Shown one piece after another: positions 51,824 through 59,472 of a stretch of 64,000 nt of DNA; within the stretch, counting starts at the first letter, position 1, and every line of letters starts with the position of its first letter. Position numbers and translations under genes: made by a program. The notes beneath the pieces are model-generated. The model was given only the letters and a program-made list of their open reading frames with translations. It did no database searches and was not told the origin of the DNA. The stretch lies in NCBI RefSeq assembly GCF_026008495.1, contig NZ_BQUN01000005.1:1-64000 (forward strand), written 5' to 3'. The stretch is from Streptomyces sp. A012304 (GTDB lineage: Bacteria > Actinomycetota > Actinomycetes > Streptomycetales > Streptomycetaceae).

Positions 51824-52576
51824 ATGAGACGGGTTACCCGAAACGGTGTGATCGCCGTCGCCGCCGCCTCGGGCGCGATGGCCGTGACGATGCCCGCGTT
51901 CGCCGACTCGGCGGCCAACGGAGTGGCGGCGGGTTCGCCCGGAGTGATCTCCGGCAACACGATGCAGGCGCCGGTGCACATCCCCGTGAACCTGTGCGGC
52001 AACACGGTGGACGTGGTCGGCGTGCTGAATCCGGCCTTCGGCAACAGCTGCGCCGACAAGGGCGGGGCCGCCGCATCCGAGGAGCCCGGGAGCGGCGCCG
52101 AGGCGTCCGGCATCTCCACCGACTCGCCGGGTGTCGTCTCCGGCAACGGCGCCCAGGTGCCCGTCGACGTCCCGGTGAACGCCACCGGCATCAGCGTGGA
52201 CGTCGTCGCGATCCTGAACCCGGCGTTCGGCAACCAGTCCGTGAACGACTCCGGCAAGCCGGAGTCGCCCTCGGAGCCCGAGCCCGTGCCGCCGGCGGAG
52301 CCGGCGCCGCCCACCGCGTCGCGCCCCGAGCCGAAGCCGATGCCCGCGGCCCCCGCGCCGCAGGCCCCCGCTCCGGCTCGGGCGGTCACGGCCCCCGCGC
52401 CGCAGGCCCCCGCTCCGGCTCGGGCGGTCACGGCGCCGGCCCCGACTTCCGAGACGACGTCCGCCCTGGCCGACACCGGAGCGGACGCCATGATCCCGGC
52501 CCTGGCGGGCAGTGCGGCCCTGGTCCTGGGCGGAGCCGTCCTGTACCGGCGGTTCCGGGCGGGAGCGCAGGGCTGA
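51824..52576 (+). CDS. Long chaplin with two chaplin domains and a sortase signal
   Basis: A 250-residue surface protein. It has a signal peptide (MRRVTRNGVIAVAAASGAMA, cleavage near 28), a first chaplin domain (about 34-78, GSPGVISGNTMQAPVHIPVN with Cys in NLCGN and NSCAD), a second (about 98-145, GVVSGNGAQVPVDVPVN), a Pro/Ala-rich spacer, then LADTG, a hydrophobic span and RRFRAG, the layout of a sortase substrate. Chaplins coat aerial hyphae and lower surface tension. In the second domain the two Cys positions are changed (NATG and GNQS), so it has no disulfide. It is anchored to the cell wall. Confidence 0.92.
   Translation: MRRVTRNGVIAVAAASGAMAVTMPAFADSAANGVAAGSPGVISGNTMQAPVHIPVNLCGNTVDVVGVLNPAFGNSCADKGGAAASEEPGSGAEASGISTDSPGVVSGNGAQVPVDVPVNATGISVDVVAILNPAFGNQSVNDSGKPESPSEPEPVPPAEPAPPTASRPEPKPMPAAPAPQAPAPARAVTAPAPQAPAPARAVTAPAPTSETTSALADTGADAMIPALAGSAALVLGGAVLYRRFRAGAQG
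52349..52432 (+). repeat. Perfect 42-base tandem repeat in the chaplin spacer
   Basis: Two identical 42-base units (52349-52390 and 52391-52432) encode the repeated segment APAPQAPAPARAVT. Length in this spacer probably varies among strains by slippage. Confidence 0.9.
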
Positions 52577-52580
52577 GCGG

Positions 52581-52609
52581 GTCCGGGCGCGGCTGAAGCG
52601 CCCCGGGAC
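52581..52609 (+). terminator. Terminator hairpin after the chaplin gene
   Basis: GTCCGGGCGC and GCGCCCCGGGAC pair with a 7-base loop and a small bulge, 5 bases after the stop. A second hairpin (GGCCGCGGG with CCCGCGGCC) follows at 52613-52652. Confidence 0.6.
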
Positions 52610-52738
52610 GACGGCCGCGGGTCCCCTGTCACCGGGCGGGGGGCCCGCGGCCTCTCCTGGGGCGTCGCCCGGCCGGCGCGGGCCGTCATGGGCGTTAATC
52701 GCTTTGAGGCGCGCCGCTCGGCGTGCTGGAGTGGGCGG

Positions 52739-53515
52739 ATGGATCATGCCGCGGTACTCGCCCTCTACGACCGGGACATGCGCGAAGGCGCCCGTCCCGA
52801 CGGCCCCGACGCCCGTGTGGAACACATCGGGAGCCTGGTCCGCCAGGTCGGCTCCGCCCAGGGCTGGAACGGCGTCCTGTGGTACGACCTCGATCCGGCC
52901 GACGCCGACGCGGCGATCGCCGAGCAGATCGCCCACTTCACCGGGCTCGGCCTCGACTTCGAGTGGAAGGTCTACGGCCACGACCGGCCGGCCGACCTCG
53001 CCGAGCGGCTTCTGGCGGCCGGGTTCACGCCCGAGCCCGAGGAGACGCTGATGATCGGCGAGACCCGCGATCTGCTCCTCGACGTCGAACTCCCCGACGG
53101 CGTCCGCGTCGTGCCGGTCACCGACCGGGCCGGCGTGGAACTCGTGGCCGACGTCCACGAGAAGGCGTTCGGCACCGACGCCTCGCGGCTGCGCCACCAG
53201 ATGCTGGCCCGTCTCACCGCCGATCCGGACACCGTCGTCGCCGTCGTGGCCCTCGCGGGGGACGAGCCGGTGAGCTCGGCGCGCATGGAGCTGGTGCCCG
53301 GGACCCGGTTCGCCGGCCTGTGGGGCGGCGGCACCGTCGAGGGCTGGCGCGGCCGCGGCATCTACCGCGCCCTGGTCGCCCACCGCGCCCGCGCCGCCGC
53401 CGACCGCGGGTACCGCTACCTCCAGGTCGACGCCTCCGACCAGAGCCGGCCCATCCTCCAGCGGCTCGGCTTCGCCGCACTGAGCACGACGACGCCGTAC
53501 GTGTACGTGCCCTAG
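52739..53515 (+). CDS. GNAT family N-acetyltransferase
   Basis: A 258-residue protein with a C-terminal GNAT domain (about 115-255). The acetyl-CoA-binding loop is GWRGRGIYRALVAHRARAAA with the Q/R-x-x-G-x-G/A pattern (RGRGIYR) near 202, and the final strand QVDASDQSRPILQRLGF. The N-terminal 110 residues are a separate helical domain. The substrate is unknown. GGAG lies upstream of the ATG. A short terminator hairpin follows at 53565. Confidence 0.85.
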   Translation: MDHAAVLALYDRDMREGARPDGPDARVEHIGSLVRQVGSAQGWNGVLWYDLDPADADAAIAEQIAHFTGLGLDFEWKVYGHDRPADLAERLLAAGFTPEPEETLMIGETRDLLLDVELPDGVRVVPVTDRAGVELVADVHEKAFGTDASRLRHQMLARLTADPDTVVAVVALAGDEPVSSARMELVPGTRFAGLWGGGTVEGWRGRGIYRALVAHRARAAADRGYRYLQVDASDQSRPILQRLGFAALSTTTPYVYVP

Positions 53516-53564
53516 GCCCCTGGTCGCCCTCGTCTGTCCACGACTCCGGCTGTCCTGACCTCGC

Positions 53565-53585
53565 GGACGGGATTCAGGGCCGTCC
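53565..53585. terminator. Terminator between convergent genes
   Basis: GGACGG and CCGTCC pair around a 9-base loop between the GNAT and GlsB-like genes. Confidence 0.45.
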
Positions 53586-53587
53586 CG

Positions 53588-53851
53588 TCAGCGGCGGGCC
53601 TTCGCCCGGTCCAGGCCGGCGACGCCGAGCGCGGCCAGGCCGATCTGGATCAGCCACTCGACCCAGTCGACCCCGTCGGTGTCGGCCACGCCCAGGCCCG
53701 CGGCGACCGCCGAACCGATCAGCGCGGCCACGATGCCGACGGCGATCGTCCACAGCACGCCGATGCGCTGGCGCCCGGGCACGACGAGCCGGCCCAGCAC
53801 GCCGATGACGATGCCGATGAATATGGCACTGATGATGCCGTCGATCTCCAT
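53588..53851 (-). CDS. GlsB/YeaQ/YmgE family membrane protein
   Basis: An 87-residue membrane protein with three hydrophobic spans (about 4-24, 31-53 and 62-82). The GIVIGVLGRLVVPG opening is typical of the GlsB/YeaQ (transglycosylase-associated) stress proteins, whose exact role is unclear. Downstream of the P-loop kinase-like gene on the same strand, 97 bases away, so read-through is possible. Confidence 0.85.
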   Translation of the reverse strand: MEIDGIISAIFIGIVIGVLGRLVVPGRQRIGVLWTIAVGIVAALIGSAVAAGLGVADTDGVDWVEWLIQIGLAALGVAGLDRAKARR

Positions 53852-53948
53852 CCTCGCCCCTCCTCCTCAGGACCCCGCTGGTCCGCGTCTGCCCGCTGAG
53901 GGGCGGGACAGTCCGTTCCGCCCCTCGGGACGTGGGTCGCGGCTGCGG

Positions 53949-54485
53949 CTACGCGGTGCCCCAGCCGGTGGCGGCCAGCACCTCTTCGGCGATGTCGGGC
54001 ACCGAACGTCCGTCGGTCGCCACCCGGACGGTGTCCGCGGGCGCCCGCGCGTCCAGCATCCGCGCCTTGCGGAGGCTCCCGGCCAGCTCGCTGTCGAACT
54101 CCGAGCCCAGCTCCCGCCCCGCCAGCCGCCGCTCGGTGGTCTCGTCGGTGGCGGTGAGCAGGACCCGCACGAGCCGCACCCCGTCGCCCAGGGCCCGGCG
54201 GAAGCAGCCCGTCAGGTCGTCCAGCACACAGACCGTGTTCGTGTACACGAGCCGCCGGTAGCCGAGCTCGGCGTAGTTCCCCCATACGGCGGTGAGGTTG
54301 CGCTCCGCGATCGCGGTCCGGGTGGGGTCGCCCTCGGGCGCCGGATGGACCTGGCCCATGTAGTCGCCGTCGATCACCGCGTGCGGTACGCCGACGGCGC
54401 GCAGCCGGGCCGATACCTCCCAGCCGACGGTCGTCTTGCCGACGCCCGCGCGTCCGCCGATGAGCAGGGCTTCCGAATGCTGCAT
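53949..54485 (-). CDS. P-loop ATP-binding kinase-like protein
   Basis: A 178-residue P-loop NTPase with Walker A GGRAGVGKTT (10-19). A DGDYMG segment and NLTAVWGNYAELGYRRLVYT follow, then the LID-like RVLLTATDETTERRLAGREL. The fold matches small AAA_33/AAA_18 kinases such as adenylylsulfate or gluconate kinase relatives. The phosphate acceptor is unknown. The ATG start was chosen because earlier frame residues are Arg/Pro-rich non-coding translation. Confidence 0.78.
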   Translation of the reverse strand: MQHSEALLIGGRAGVGKTTVGWEVSARLRAVGVPHAVIDGDYMGQVHPAPEGDPTRTAIAERNLTAVWGNYAELGYRRLVYTNTVCVLDDLTGCFRRALGDGVRLVRVLLTATDETTERRLAGRELGSEFDSELAGSLRKARMLDARAPADTVRVATDGRSVPDIAEEVLAATGWGTA

Positions 54486-54528
54486 CCGGTCATCGTGGCA
54501 GCCGGCCCGGAGGGCGGACCAGCGCTTT

Positions 54529-55113
54529 TCATCCGGGGCCGGGCCGGCTCTCCGGGCCGGTGTCCGCGCGCAGGGCCCAGGTGCGCAGCAGGACGTCCCG
54601 GTCCTGGTGCGAGCGCCGCACGGCAGGCTCGTCCGTGAGGGCGAAACCGCACGAGCGCGCGACACCCTCGCTCGCCGCGTTCCCGGCCTCGACGCACAGC
54701 ACCACGCGCCGTGGGCGCAGTACCCGCACGGCGTGCTCGGCGACCAGCCGCACCGCCCGCCCGGCCAGTCCCTGCCCCCGGTGGGCGGCTCCCACGCCGT
54801 AGGCGAGTTCGGCGTCCCGGCCGTCCGAGGAACTGCGGAAGAGCAGCACCTCGCCCTTGGGGCGCCGGCCGTCGGTGGTGACGGCGAGCTGCACCCCGCG
54901 CCCCTCGGCCAGGCCCGCCCGGGCCCGGTCGAGATAGGCGCGGGCCGCTCGTGCGTCGAACGGCGAGACCACCGGGGTCCACCGGGCGATCTCCGGGTCG
55001 TCGTACATCGCGACCAGGTCGTCGAGGTCGTCGTCCGACCACGGGCGCAGGACGATGCCGTCCCCTTCGAGGCGGAGCGTCGCGGGCAGGGTGAACGTCC
55101 CGTCGGTTTCCAT
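54529..55113 (-). CDS. GNAT family N-acetyltransferase (RimJ/RimL-like)
   Basis: A 194-residue Acetyltransf_3-type GNAT. The opening LEGDGIVLRPWSDDDLDDLV and PEIARWTP are typical of RimJ/RimL-like enzymes. The AcCoA loop is GVGAAHRGQGLAGRAVRLVA (about 111-130), and NAASEGVARSCGF (about 150) is the late conserved helix. It may acetylate ribosomal protein N-termini or small amines. It lies on the same strand as the kinase-like gene, 43 bases upstream of it. Confidence 0.87.
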   Translation of the reverse strand: METDGTFTLPATLRLEGDGIVLRPWSDDDLDDLVAMYDDPEIARWTPVVSPFDARAARAYLDRARAGLAEGRGVQLAVTTDGRRPKGEVLLFRSSSDGRDAELAYGVGAAHRGQGLAGRAVRLVAEHAVRVLRPRRVVLCVEAGNAASEGVARSCGFALTDEPAVRRSHQDRDVLLRTWALRADTGPESRPGPG

Positions 55114-55163
55114 GAGTCGATCCTGCCACCGGTCCGGGGCGAGGGGGCGCGGCGGACGCGGAC

Positions 55164-55203
55164 GCGGCCCGGCCGGCCCGAGGGGCCGGGCCGGCCGGGC
55201 CGC
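55164..55203 (-). terminator. Very strong 16-bp hairpin
   Basis: GCGGCCCGGCCGGCCC and GGGCCGGCCGGGCCGC pair perfectly around an 8-base loop between the SPW gene and the GNAT gene. It should end the SPW transcript. Confidence 0.8.
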
Positions 55204-55223
55204 CTTTCCGGCGCGGGGGATGG

Positions 55224-55664
55224 TTACGACCTGGGGACGCTCTTCGCCGCCGTACCGGCGCACATCGCCCCGAGGATCAGGGCCAGAACACCGATGATGA
55301 TGTTGTTGACGACGACACCGGCGTCCGGGCTGTCGCCGACGACCCACGGGGCGATGATCATCCAGATGCCCAGCGCGCACATGGCCCAGCTCAGGCCGTA
55401 CATGCGGGCGGGGGCCGCGGTGAACCCGAGCGCCAGCAGACCGATCGCTATGCCGACGATCAGGTTGTGCGTCATGAGCGCGGGCTGGCTGGCGGTGTAG
55501 TGGAGGATCCACGGGGATACGGCGCAGTACAGACCGAGCAGGAACACCGGTCCGTCCACGAGCGCCACATCACGACCACCGAGCATCCGGTCGTAGCGAG
55601 ACCGCATCTCGGGAACATCGGGGTGAGTCGACATATCGCCTCTGGTGGGCGAGACGTTGGCCAT
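55224..55664 (-). CDS. SPW repeat membrane protein
   Basis: A 146-residue membrane protein with four spans between residues 38 and 138. It has two SPW-type motifs: SPW at 50-52 and APW at 105-107, each followed by a helix. This is the SPW repeat family (DUF/vitamin-K-epoxide-like small proteins) of unknown function, common in Streptomyces. AAGGAG lies upstream of the ATG. The promoter region is unusually AT-rich for the locus. A possible promoter is noted at 55742. Confidence 0.87.
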   Translation of the reverse strand: MANVSPTRGDMSTHPDVPEMRSRYDRMLGGRDVALVDGPVFLLGLYCAVSPWILHYTASQPALMTHNLIVGIAIGLLALGFTAAPARMYGLSWAMCALGIWMIIAPWVVGDSPDAGVVVNNIIIGVLALILGAMCAGTAAKSVPRS

Positions 55665-55741
55665 GACTCGTCTCCTTTGACTTGCAGGCCTGACCGCGTC
55701 TGGTGCGGTGTGCGGTAAGCGCCGCGCATGTTCATTCTGCG

Positions 55742-55770
55742 CTTATTTGGCCTTTATGTGTAGAGGTCAG
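55742..55770 (-). promoter_or_regulatory. Possible promoter for the SPW gene
   Basis: On the minus strand CTGACC and AATAAG are separated by 17 bases, a weak -35/-10 pair about 80 bases ahead of the ATG. Confidence 0.3.
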
Positions 55771-55794
55771 CGCAGTGAGACGGACATCGGCCGG

Positions 55795-56490
55795 TCAGCC
55801 CAGGCGCTTCAGGAGTTCCGTGGCCAGGGGGGCCGAGGAGGCCGGGTTCTGGCCGGTGACCAGGGTGCGGTCGACCACCACCTGCGGCGCCCACGGCTCA
55901 CCCGCCACCACCTCGACGCCGACCTCGGTCAGCCGGTCCTGGAGCAGCCACTTGGCCCGCTCGCCGAGGCCCGCCTGGAGTTCCTCGGCGTTGGTGAAGG
56001 CGGCGACCCGATAGCCCGCGAAGGCGTTGAAGCCGTCCTCCGTCACCGCCGCCAGCAGCGCGGCGGGGCCGTGGCAGACGACGCCGAGCGGCTTGCCCGA
56101 GTCCAGCGCGTCGATCAGCAGCCGGCCGGAGGCGGCGTCGACGGCCAGGTCCTCCATCGGGCCGTGGCCGCCCGGGTAGAAGACGGCCGCGTAGTCGTCG
56201 AGGTCCACGTCCTCCAGCCGGATCGGGTGCTGGAGTTCGGTCATCCCGGCCAGCGCGGCGGCGACCCGGTCGGCGCCCTCCTGCCCGCCGTTCGCCTCGG
56301 CGGCGAGGCTGCCCTTGTCGACCGGCGGGACGACACCGCCGGGCGTCGCGACGACGACCTCGTGACCGGCCGCGCGGAACGCCTCCCAGGGGGCGACGGC
56401 CTCCTCGGCCCAGAAGCCGGTGGGGTGCAGGGTGCCGTCGTCGAGCGTCCAGTGGTCGGCGCCGGTCATCACGAAGAGGATCTTGGCCAT
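55795..56490 (-). CDS. PfpI/DJ-1 superfamily protein (Hsp31-like)
   Basis: A 231-residue type-1 glutamine-amidotransferase-like protein. The nucleophile Cys139 and His140 are in LGVVCHGPAALL. The upstream acidic partner is in VFYPGGHGPMEDL (103-115), and WAEEAVAPWEAFRAAGHEVV marks the Hsp31-type N-terminus. Roles include glyoxalase III or protein deglycase and chaperone activity. It is divergent from a LysR regulator whose likely operators lie between them. A weak GGAGAC precedes the ATG. Confidence 0.88.
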   Translation of the reverse strand: MAKILFVMTGADHWTLDDGTLHPTGFWAEEAVAPWEAFRAAGHEVVVATPGGVVPPVDKGSLAAEANGGQEGADRVAAALAGMTELQHPIRLEDVDLDDYAAVFYPGGHGPMEDLAVDAASGRLLIDALDSGKPLGVVCHGPAALLAAVTEDGFNAFAGYRVAAFTNAEELQAGLGERAKWLLQDRLTEVGVEVVAGEPWAPQVVVDRTLVTGQNPASSAPLATELLKRLG

Positions 56491-56571
56491 GGTGTGTCTC
56501 CGAGGTGTCGTTCCTGACGCTCCGTGAGTGGGGCGTCAACGGGTCGGTGTTCTCGAACCTACGCCGTCGTC

Positions 56572-56621
56572 GGCATGGGAAACCAATGGGGATACCAATG
56601 GCAGGCATGGGAACGCCAATG
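56572..56621. promoter_or_regulatory. Direct repeats in the PfpI/LysR intergenic region
   Basis: GGCATGGGAAACCAATG (56572) and GGCATGGGAACGCCAATG (56604) are near-identical. CCAATG occurs three times (56583, 56595, 56616). They may bind the LysR protein and control both genes. Confidence 0.5.
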
Positions 56622-56654
56622 CCGCCGGGTACGCGGGAGGGGATACTCGGTCCG

Positions 56655-57563
56655 GTGGAGCAAGCCCCTCACCTGGACCTCAACCTGCTGCGCACCTTCC
56701 TGGCGGTGTACCGCTCGGGCTCGTTCACCGGTGCCGCGCACCTCCTCGGCCTGTCCCAGCCCACGGTGACGACCCAGATGCGCACCCTGGAGCGGCAGAC
56801 CGGACGCGAACTGTTCGAGCGGCTCCCCCGGGGGGTCGCGCCGACGGCCGTGGCGGACGCCCTCGCGGCCTCCGTCGCCGGGCCGCTCGACGAACTCGCC
56901 GCGGTGGCCGGCCCGGACCTCACCGCGACCCGCCGGGCCGACCCGGTGCACCTCGCCGGGCCCGCCGAGCTGCTGTGCACGCGCGCGCTGCCCGCCCTCG
57001 CGCCTCTGGTCGCGGAGGGTCTGCGGCTGCGGGTGGCGACCGGCCTGACCGACGCGCTGCTCGACGAACTGCGCGCCGGGCGCCACGACCTGGTCATCGC
57101 CACGGCCCGGCCGCGCGGTCGGGCACTGCCCTCGGTGCCCCTGACCGACGAGGAGTTCGTCCTGGTGGCCGCCCCGCTGTGGGCCGAGCGGCTCAGGGGG
57201 AGACCGGCCGCGGAGCTGCCCGTGGCGCTCCACTCCGTGCCGCTCGTCTCCTACGCGGAGGACCTGCCGATCGCCCGCCGCTACTGGCGGCACGTCTTCG
57301 GGCGGCGGCTGTCGGTCGTCGCCGCGGTGACCGTCCCGGACCTGCGGGGCGTCCTGGCCGTGGTGACCGCCGGCGCCGGCTTCACCGTGCTGCCCCGCTA
57401 CCTCTGTCAGGACGAGCTGGCCTCGGGCACCCTGGTCGCGCTCCACGAACCGGACGACGCGCCCATCAACACGGGCTTCCTCGTCCAGCGCCCCGGCACC
57501 GTCGACAACCCCGACGTCACCCGCGTCCGCGACGCCCTGCTGGCCGACGCCCGGACCTGGTGA
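56655..57563 (+). CDS. LysR-family transcriptional regulator
   Basis: A 302-residue LTTR. The N-terminal winged helix (about 5-65) contains LDLNLLRTFLAVYRSGSFTG and the recognition segment LLGLSQPTVTTQMRTLERQT. The C-terminal effector domain (about 90-295) has the PBP2-like alternation. The GTG start gives the usual LysR length; in-frame ATG codons at 56586 and 56613 lie inside the repeated operator-like region and are less likely. It probably regulates the divergent PfpI gene. Confidence 0.85.
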   Translation: MEQAPHLDLNLLRTFLAVYRSGSFTGAAHLLGLSQPTVTTQMRTLERQTGRELFERLPRGVAPTAVADALAASVAGPLDELAAVAGPDLTATRRADPVHLAGPAELLCTRALPALAPLVAEGLRLRVATGLTDALLDELRAGRHDLVIATARPRGRALPSVPLTDEEFVLVAAPLWAERLRGRPAAELPVALHSVPLVSYAEDLPIARRYWRHVFGRRLSVVAAVTVPDLRGVLAVVTAGAGFTVLPRYLCQDELASGTLVALHEPDDAPINTGFLVQRPGTVDNPDVTRVRDALLADARTW

Positions 57564-57603
57564 GACACGCGGCTCCCGACGACGGCGACGACGGCACCGG
57601 GCT

Positions 57604-57631
57604 CCCCGGCCGGGCGGACGCCCCGCCGGGG
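57604..57631. terminator. Terminator between convergent genes
   Basis: CCCCGGC and GCCGGGG pair around a GC-rich loop that can extend the stem. It lies between the LysR and cellulase stops. Confidence 0.6.
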
Positions 57632-57660
57632 GATGTGGCACCCGTCGTTGGAGCGGCTGC

Positions 57661-59157
57661 TCAGGCGCCGTCGATCAGGGCCTCGGCCAGGTCGGGGGAG
57701 AAGCGGCCGGCCGGCGGGGAGCCCGCCGGGCACTGGTCCGAGTCGCCGTCCGAGTCGCCCGGGTTCTTGATCCACAGCTGGTACTCGGCCCCACCGGCGC
57801 TGCCGGCCCGGGAGGTCACGCCGAGTCTGCGCTGCGGCGGGTTGCAGAAGCCCACGTGGCCGCTGTCGGGCGAGCCGGGGACCACCCAGCCGCCGTTGCC
57901 GTTGCGGGAGGTGTCGACCACCCATCGGCTGGTGACGCCGAAATCGGACCGCAGCCGGGCGGTGAGCCGCGCCGCGTAGTCATCGGAGACGGGGGTGTCG
58001 TCGAAGTTGGACACGTTGACCGAGATCCCGCGCGCCATGGAGATCCCGGAACGGTTGAGCAGGTACGCCATCCGCTCCAGGCCGATGCCCTGCGTGCCGC
58101 TGAGGTCCGCGCCCAGCGTCCAGGTGGCGTTGCCGGCGTCCAGGTACGTCCGCACGGACGGGCCCTGCTGCTGGAGGTGCTGGGTGGCGTACCAGAGCAT
58201 GTCGAAGCGCTGCTCGGCGGTGCCCTTCATACAGGCGTCGTCCGAGGCCTGGGCCACCGCGTCCGGCTCCAGCACGACGATCGCCGGACGGCCCGCGATG
58301 CCCTGGGTGAACTGGTCGATCCACGCCTTGTACAGGTCGGGGGACCCGGCGCCGCCGGAGGAGGCCCCGCCGCAGTCCCGGCCGGGGATGTTGTAGGCGA
58401 CCAGCACGGGCAGCCGGCCCTGGTCGGCGGCGGCGCCGACGTAGTTCGACACCTCGGTCCGGATCGCGGTCGTGGGGTCGCCGTCGGCGTCCCAGTCGCC
58501 GAACCACTTCACCGTGTTGTGGTCCGCGACGGAGGCCTTGATCCTGGCGGCGCGCGGGTCCAGCGGATTGTCGCCGACCCAGGTCGCCGCGGTGTTGTCG
58601 GGGTCGGTGTAGAAGCCCTCGCGGGCGGTGGAGGTGGTCAGGGACACGTTGTCGAGGACGAAGTCCGTGGGCACCGGCTGCCCGCCCAACTGGAAGTTGA
58701 GCGCCCCGGTCGTGGTGTCGATCCCGGAGGTGAACGTCCAGGAGAAGCGCTGCGAGGTGGTCGTCAGGGCGACGGTCCGGTCCAGTGTCGCGGTGTACGG
58801 CTCGCCCCCGAGCTGCGCGGTCGCGCGCAGTGTCGCCGCCACGGAGGCCCGGGCGTCGAAGGAGAGCGTGTACCTGACGCCCGGCCGGAACCGGAGAGCG
58901 TCCTGGCCGACGATGGCGTCCCACGGGTCGGCCGTTGCGCCGTCGACGCTCGCGACCAGCTCTCCGCCGGTGGCGGTCATGGCGGCGCCCGAGGACCACC
59001 AGCCGGTGGTGCCGGCGGCGAAGGTGCCGTTGGCCGCCAGCTCGCCGTAGACCGGCTGGGGGTCGGCCGCGACGGCGGACGGGGCGGTGGGCGTCAGGAG
59101 GGCGAGGGCCAGTGCGGGGGCGGCGGCCGCCCGCAGCAGCCCGGATCTCATGATCAT
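57661..59157 (-). CDS. Secreted GH6 family cellulase
   Basis: A 498-residue exported protein. It has a signal peptide (cleavage near 31, SAVAA), an N-terminal beta-sandwich carbohydrate-binding-like domain (about 40-160) and a GH6 catalytic domain (about 165-490). Hallmarks are VLVAYNIPGRDCGGASSGG, the catalytic-acid motif VVLEPDAVAQ near 270, FCNPPQRRLG near 435 and ending WIKNPGDSDG. GH6 enzymes cleave beta-1,4-glucan as endoglucanases or cellobiohydrolases. It lacks a C-terminal CBM2. ATG at 59157 has AAGGA upstream; a GTG at 59178 is possible. No CebR-type box was seen upstream. Confidence 0.9.
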   Translation of the reverse strand: MIMRSGLLRAAAAPALALALLTPTAPSAVAADPQPVYGELAANGTFAAGTTGWWSSGAAMTATGGELVASVDGATADPWDAIVGQDALRFRPGVRYTLSFDARASVAATLRATAQLGGEPYTATLDRTVALTTTSQRFSWTFTSGIDTTTGALNFQLGGQPVPTDFVLDNVSLTTSTAREGFYTDPDNTAATWVGDNPLDPRAARIKASVADHNTVKWFGDWDADGDPTTAIRTEVSNYVGAAADQGRLPVLVAYNIPGRDCGGASSGGAGSPDLYKAWIDQFTQGIAGRPAIVVLEPDAVAQASDDACMKGTAEQRFDMLWYATQHLQQQGPSVRTYLDAGNATWTLGADLSGTQGIGLERMAYLLNRSGISMARGISVNVSNFDDTPVSDDYAARLTARLRSDFGVTSRWVVDTSRNGNGGWVVPGSPDSGHVGFCNPPQRRLGVTSRAGSAGGAEYQLWIKNPGDSDGDSDQCPAGSPPAGRFSPDLAEALIDGA

Positions 59158-59472
59158 GGAGAAAGGGTCCTTCTTCACTCGTGAGGGGGCCGGCCGGGAA
59201 ACGACACGGAGCCACGCCCGAGGAAGGTCCCCCTTCCGTACGGCCGATCGGCGAACGCACGGACCAACGCCTCATGATCCCCTGACAGTGGATCACGCGG
59301 CCATCGGGCGGCTGGAGTTGTGATGTGCACCATACCTCGTGCCGTCGTGGCCGGGACGGGACGCCCGGTCCCGCGCTGCGGCCGTGGCGTCGGCGGTGCA
59401 GGATGGGCGCGGACAGGCCCCCTCGACCGACGAGGGCATGTCCGTTCGAATCAGGCACCGACGGGAGGCGAA
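59158..59472. other. 315-base intergenic region
   Basis: No gene supported. It holds promoters for the cellulase and the monooxygenase genes and an inverted repeat GGAAGG-TCCC-CCTTCC (59222-59237) that could be an operator. Confidence 0.5.

Noticed and set aside
59200-59330. CebR operator (TGGGAGCGCTCCCA) upstream of the cellulase gene
   Set aside because: The 14-base palindrome is absent; only an unrelated GGAAGG-TCCC-CCTTCC repeat is present.
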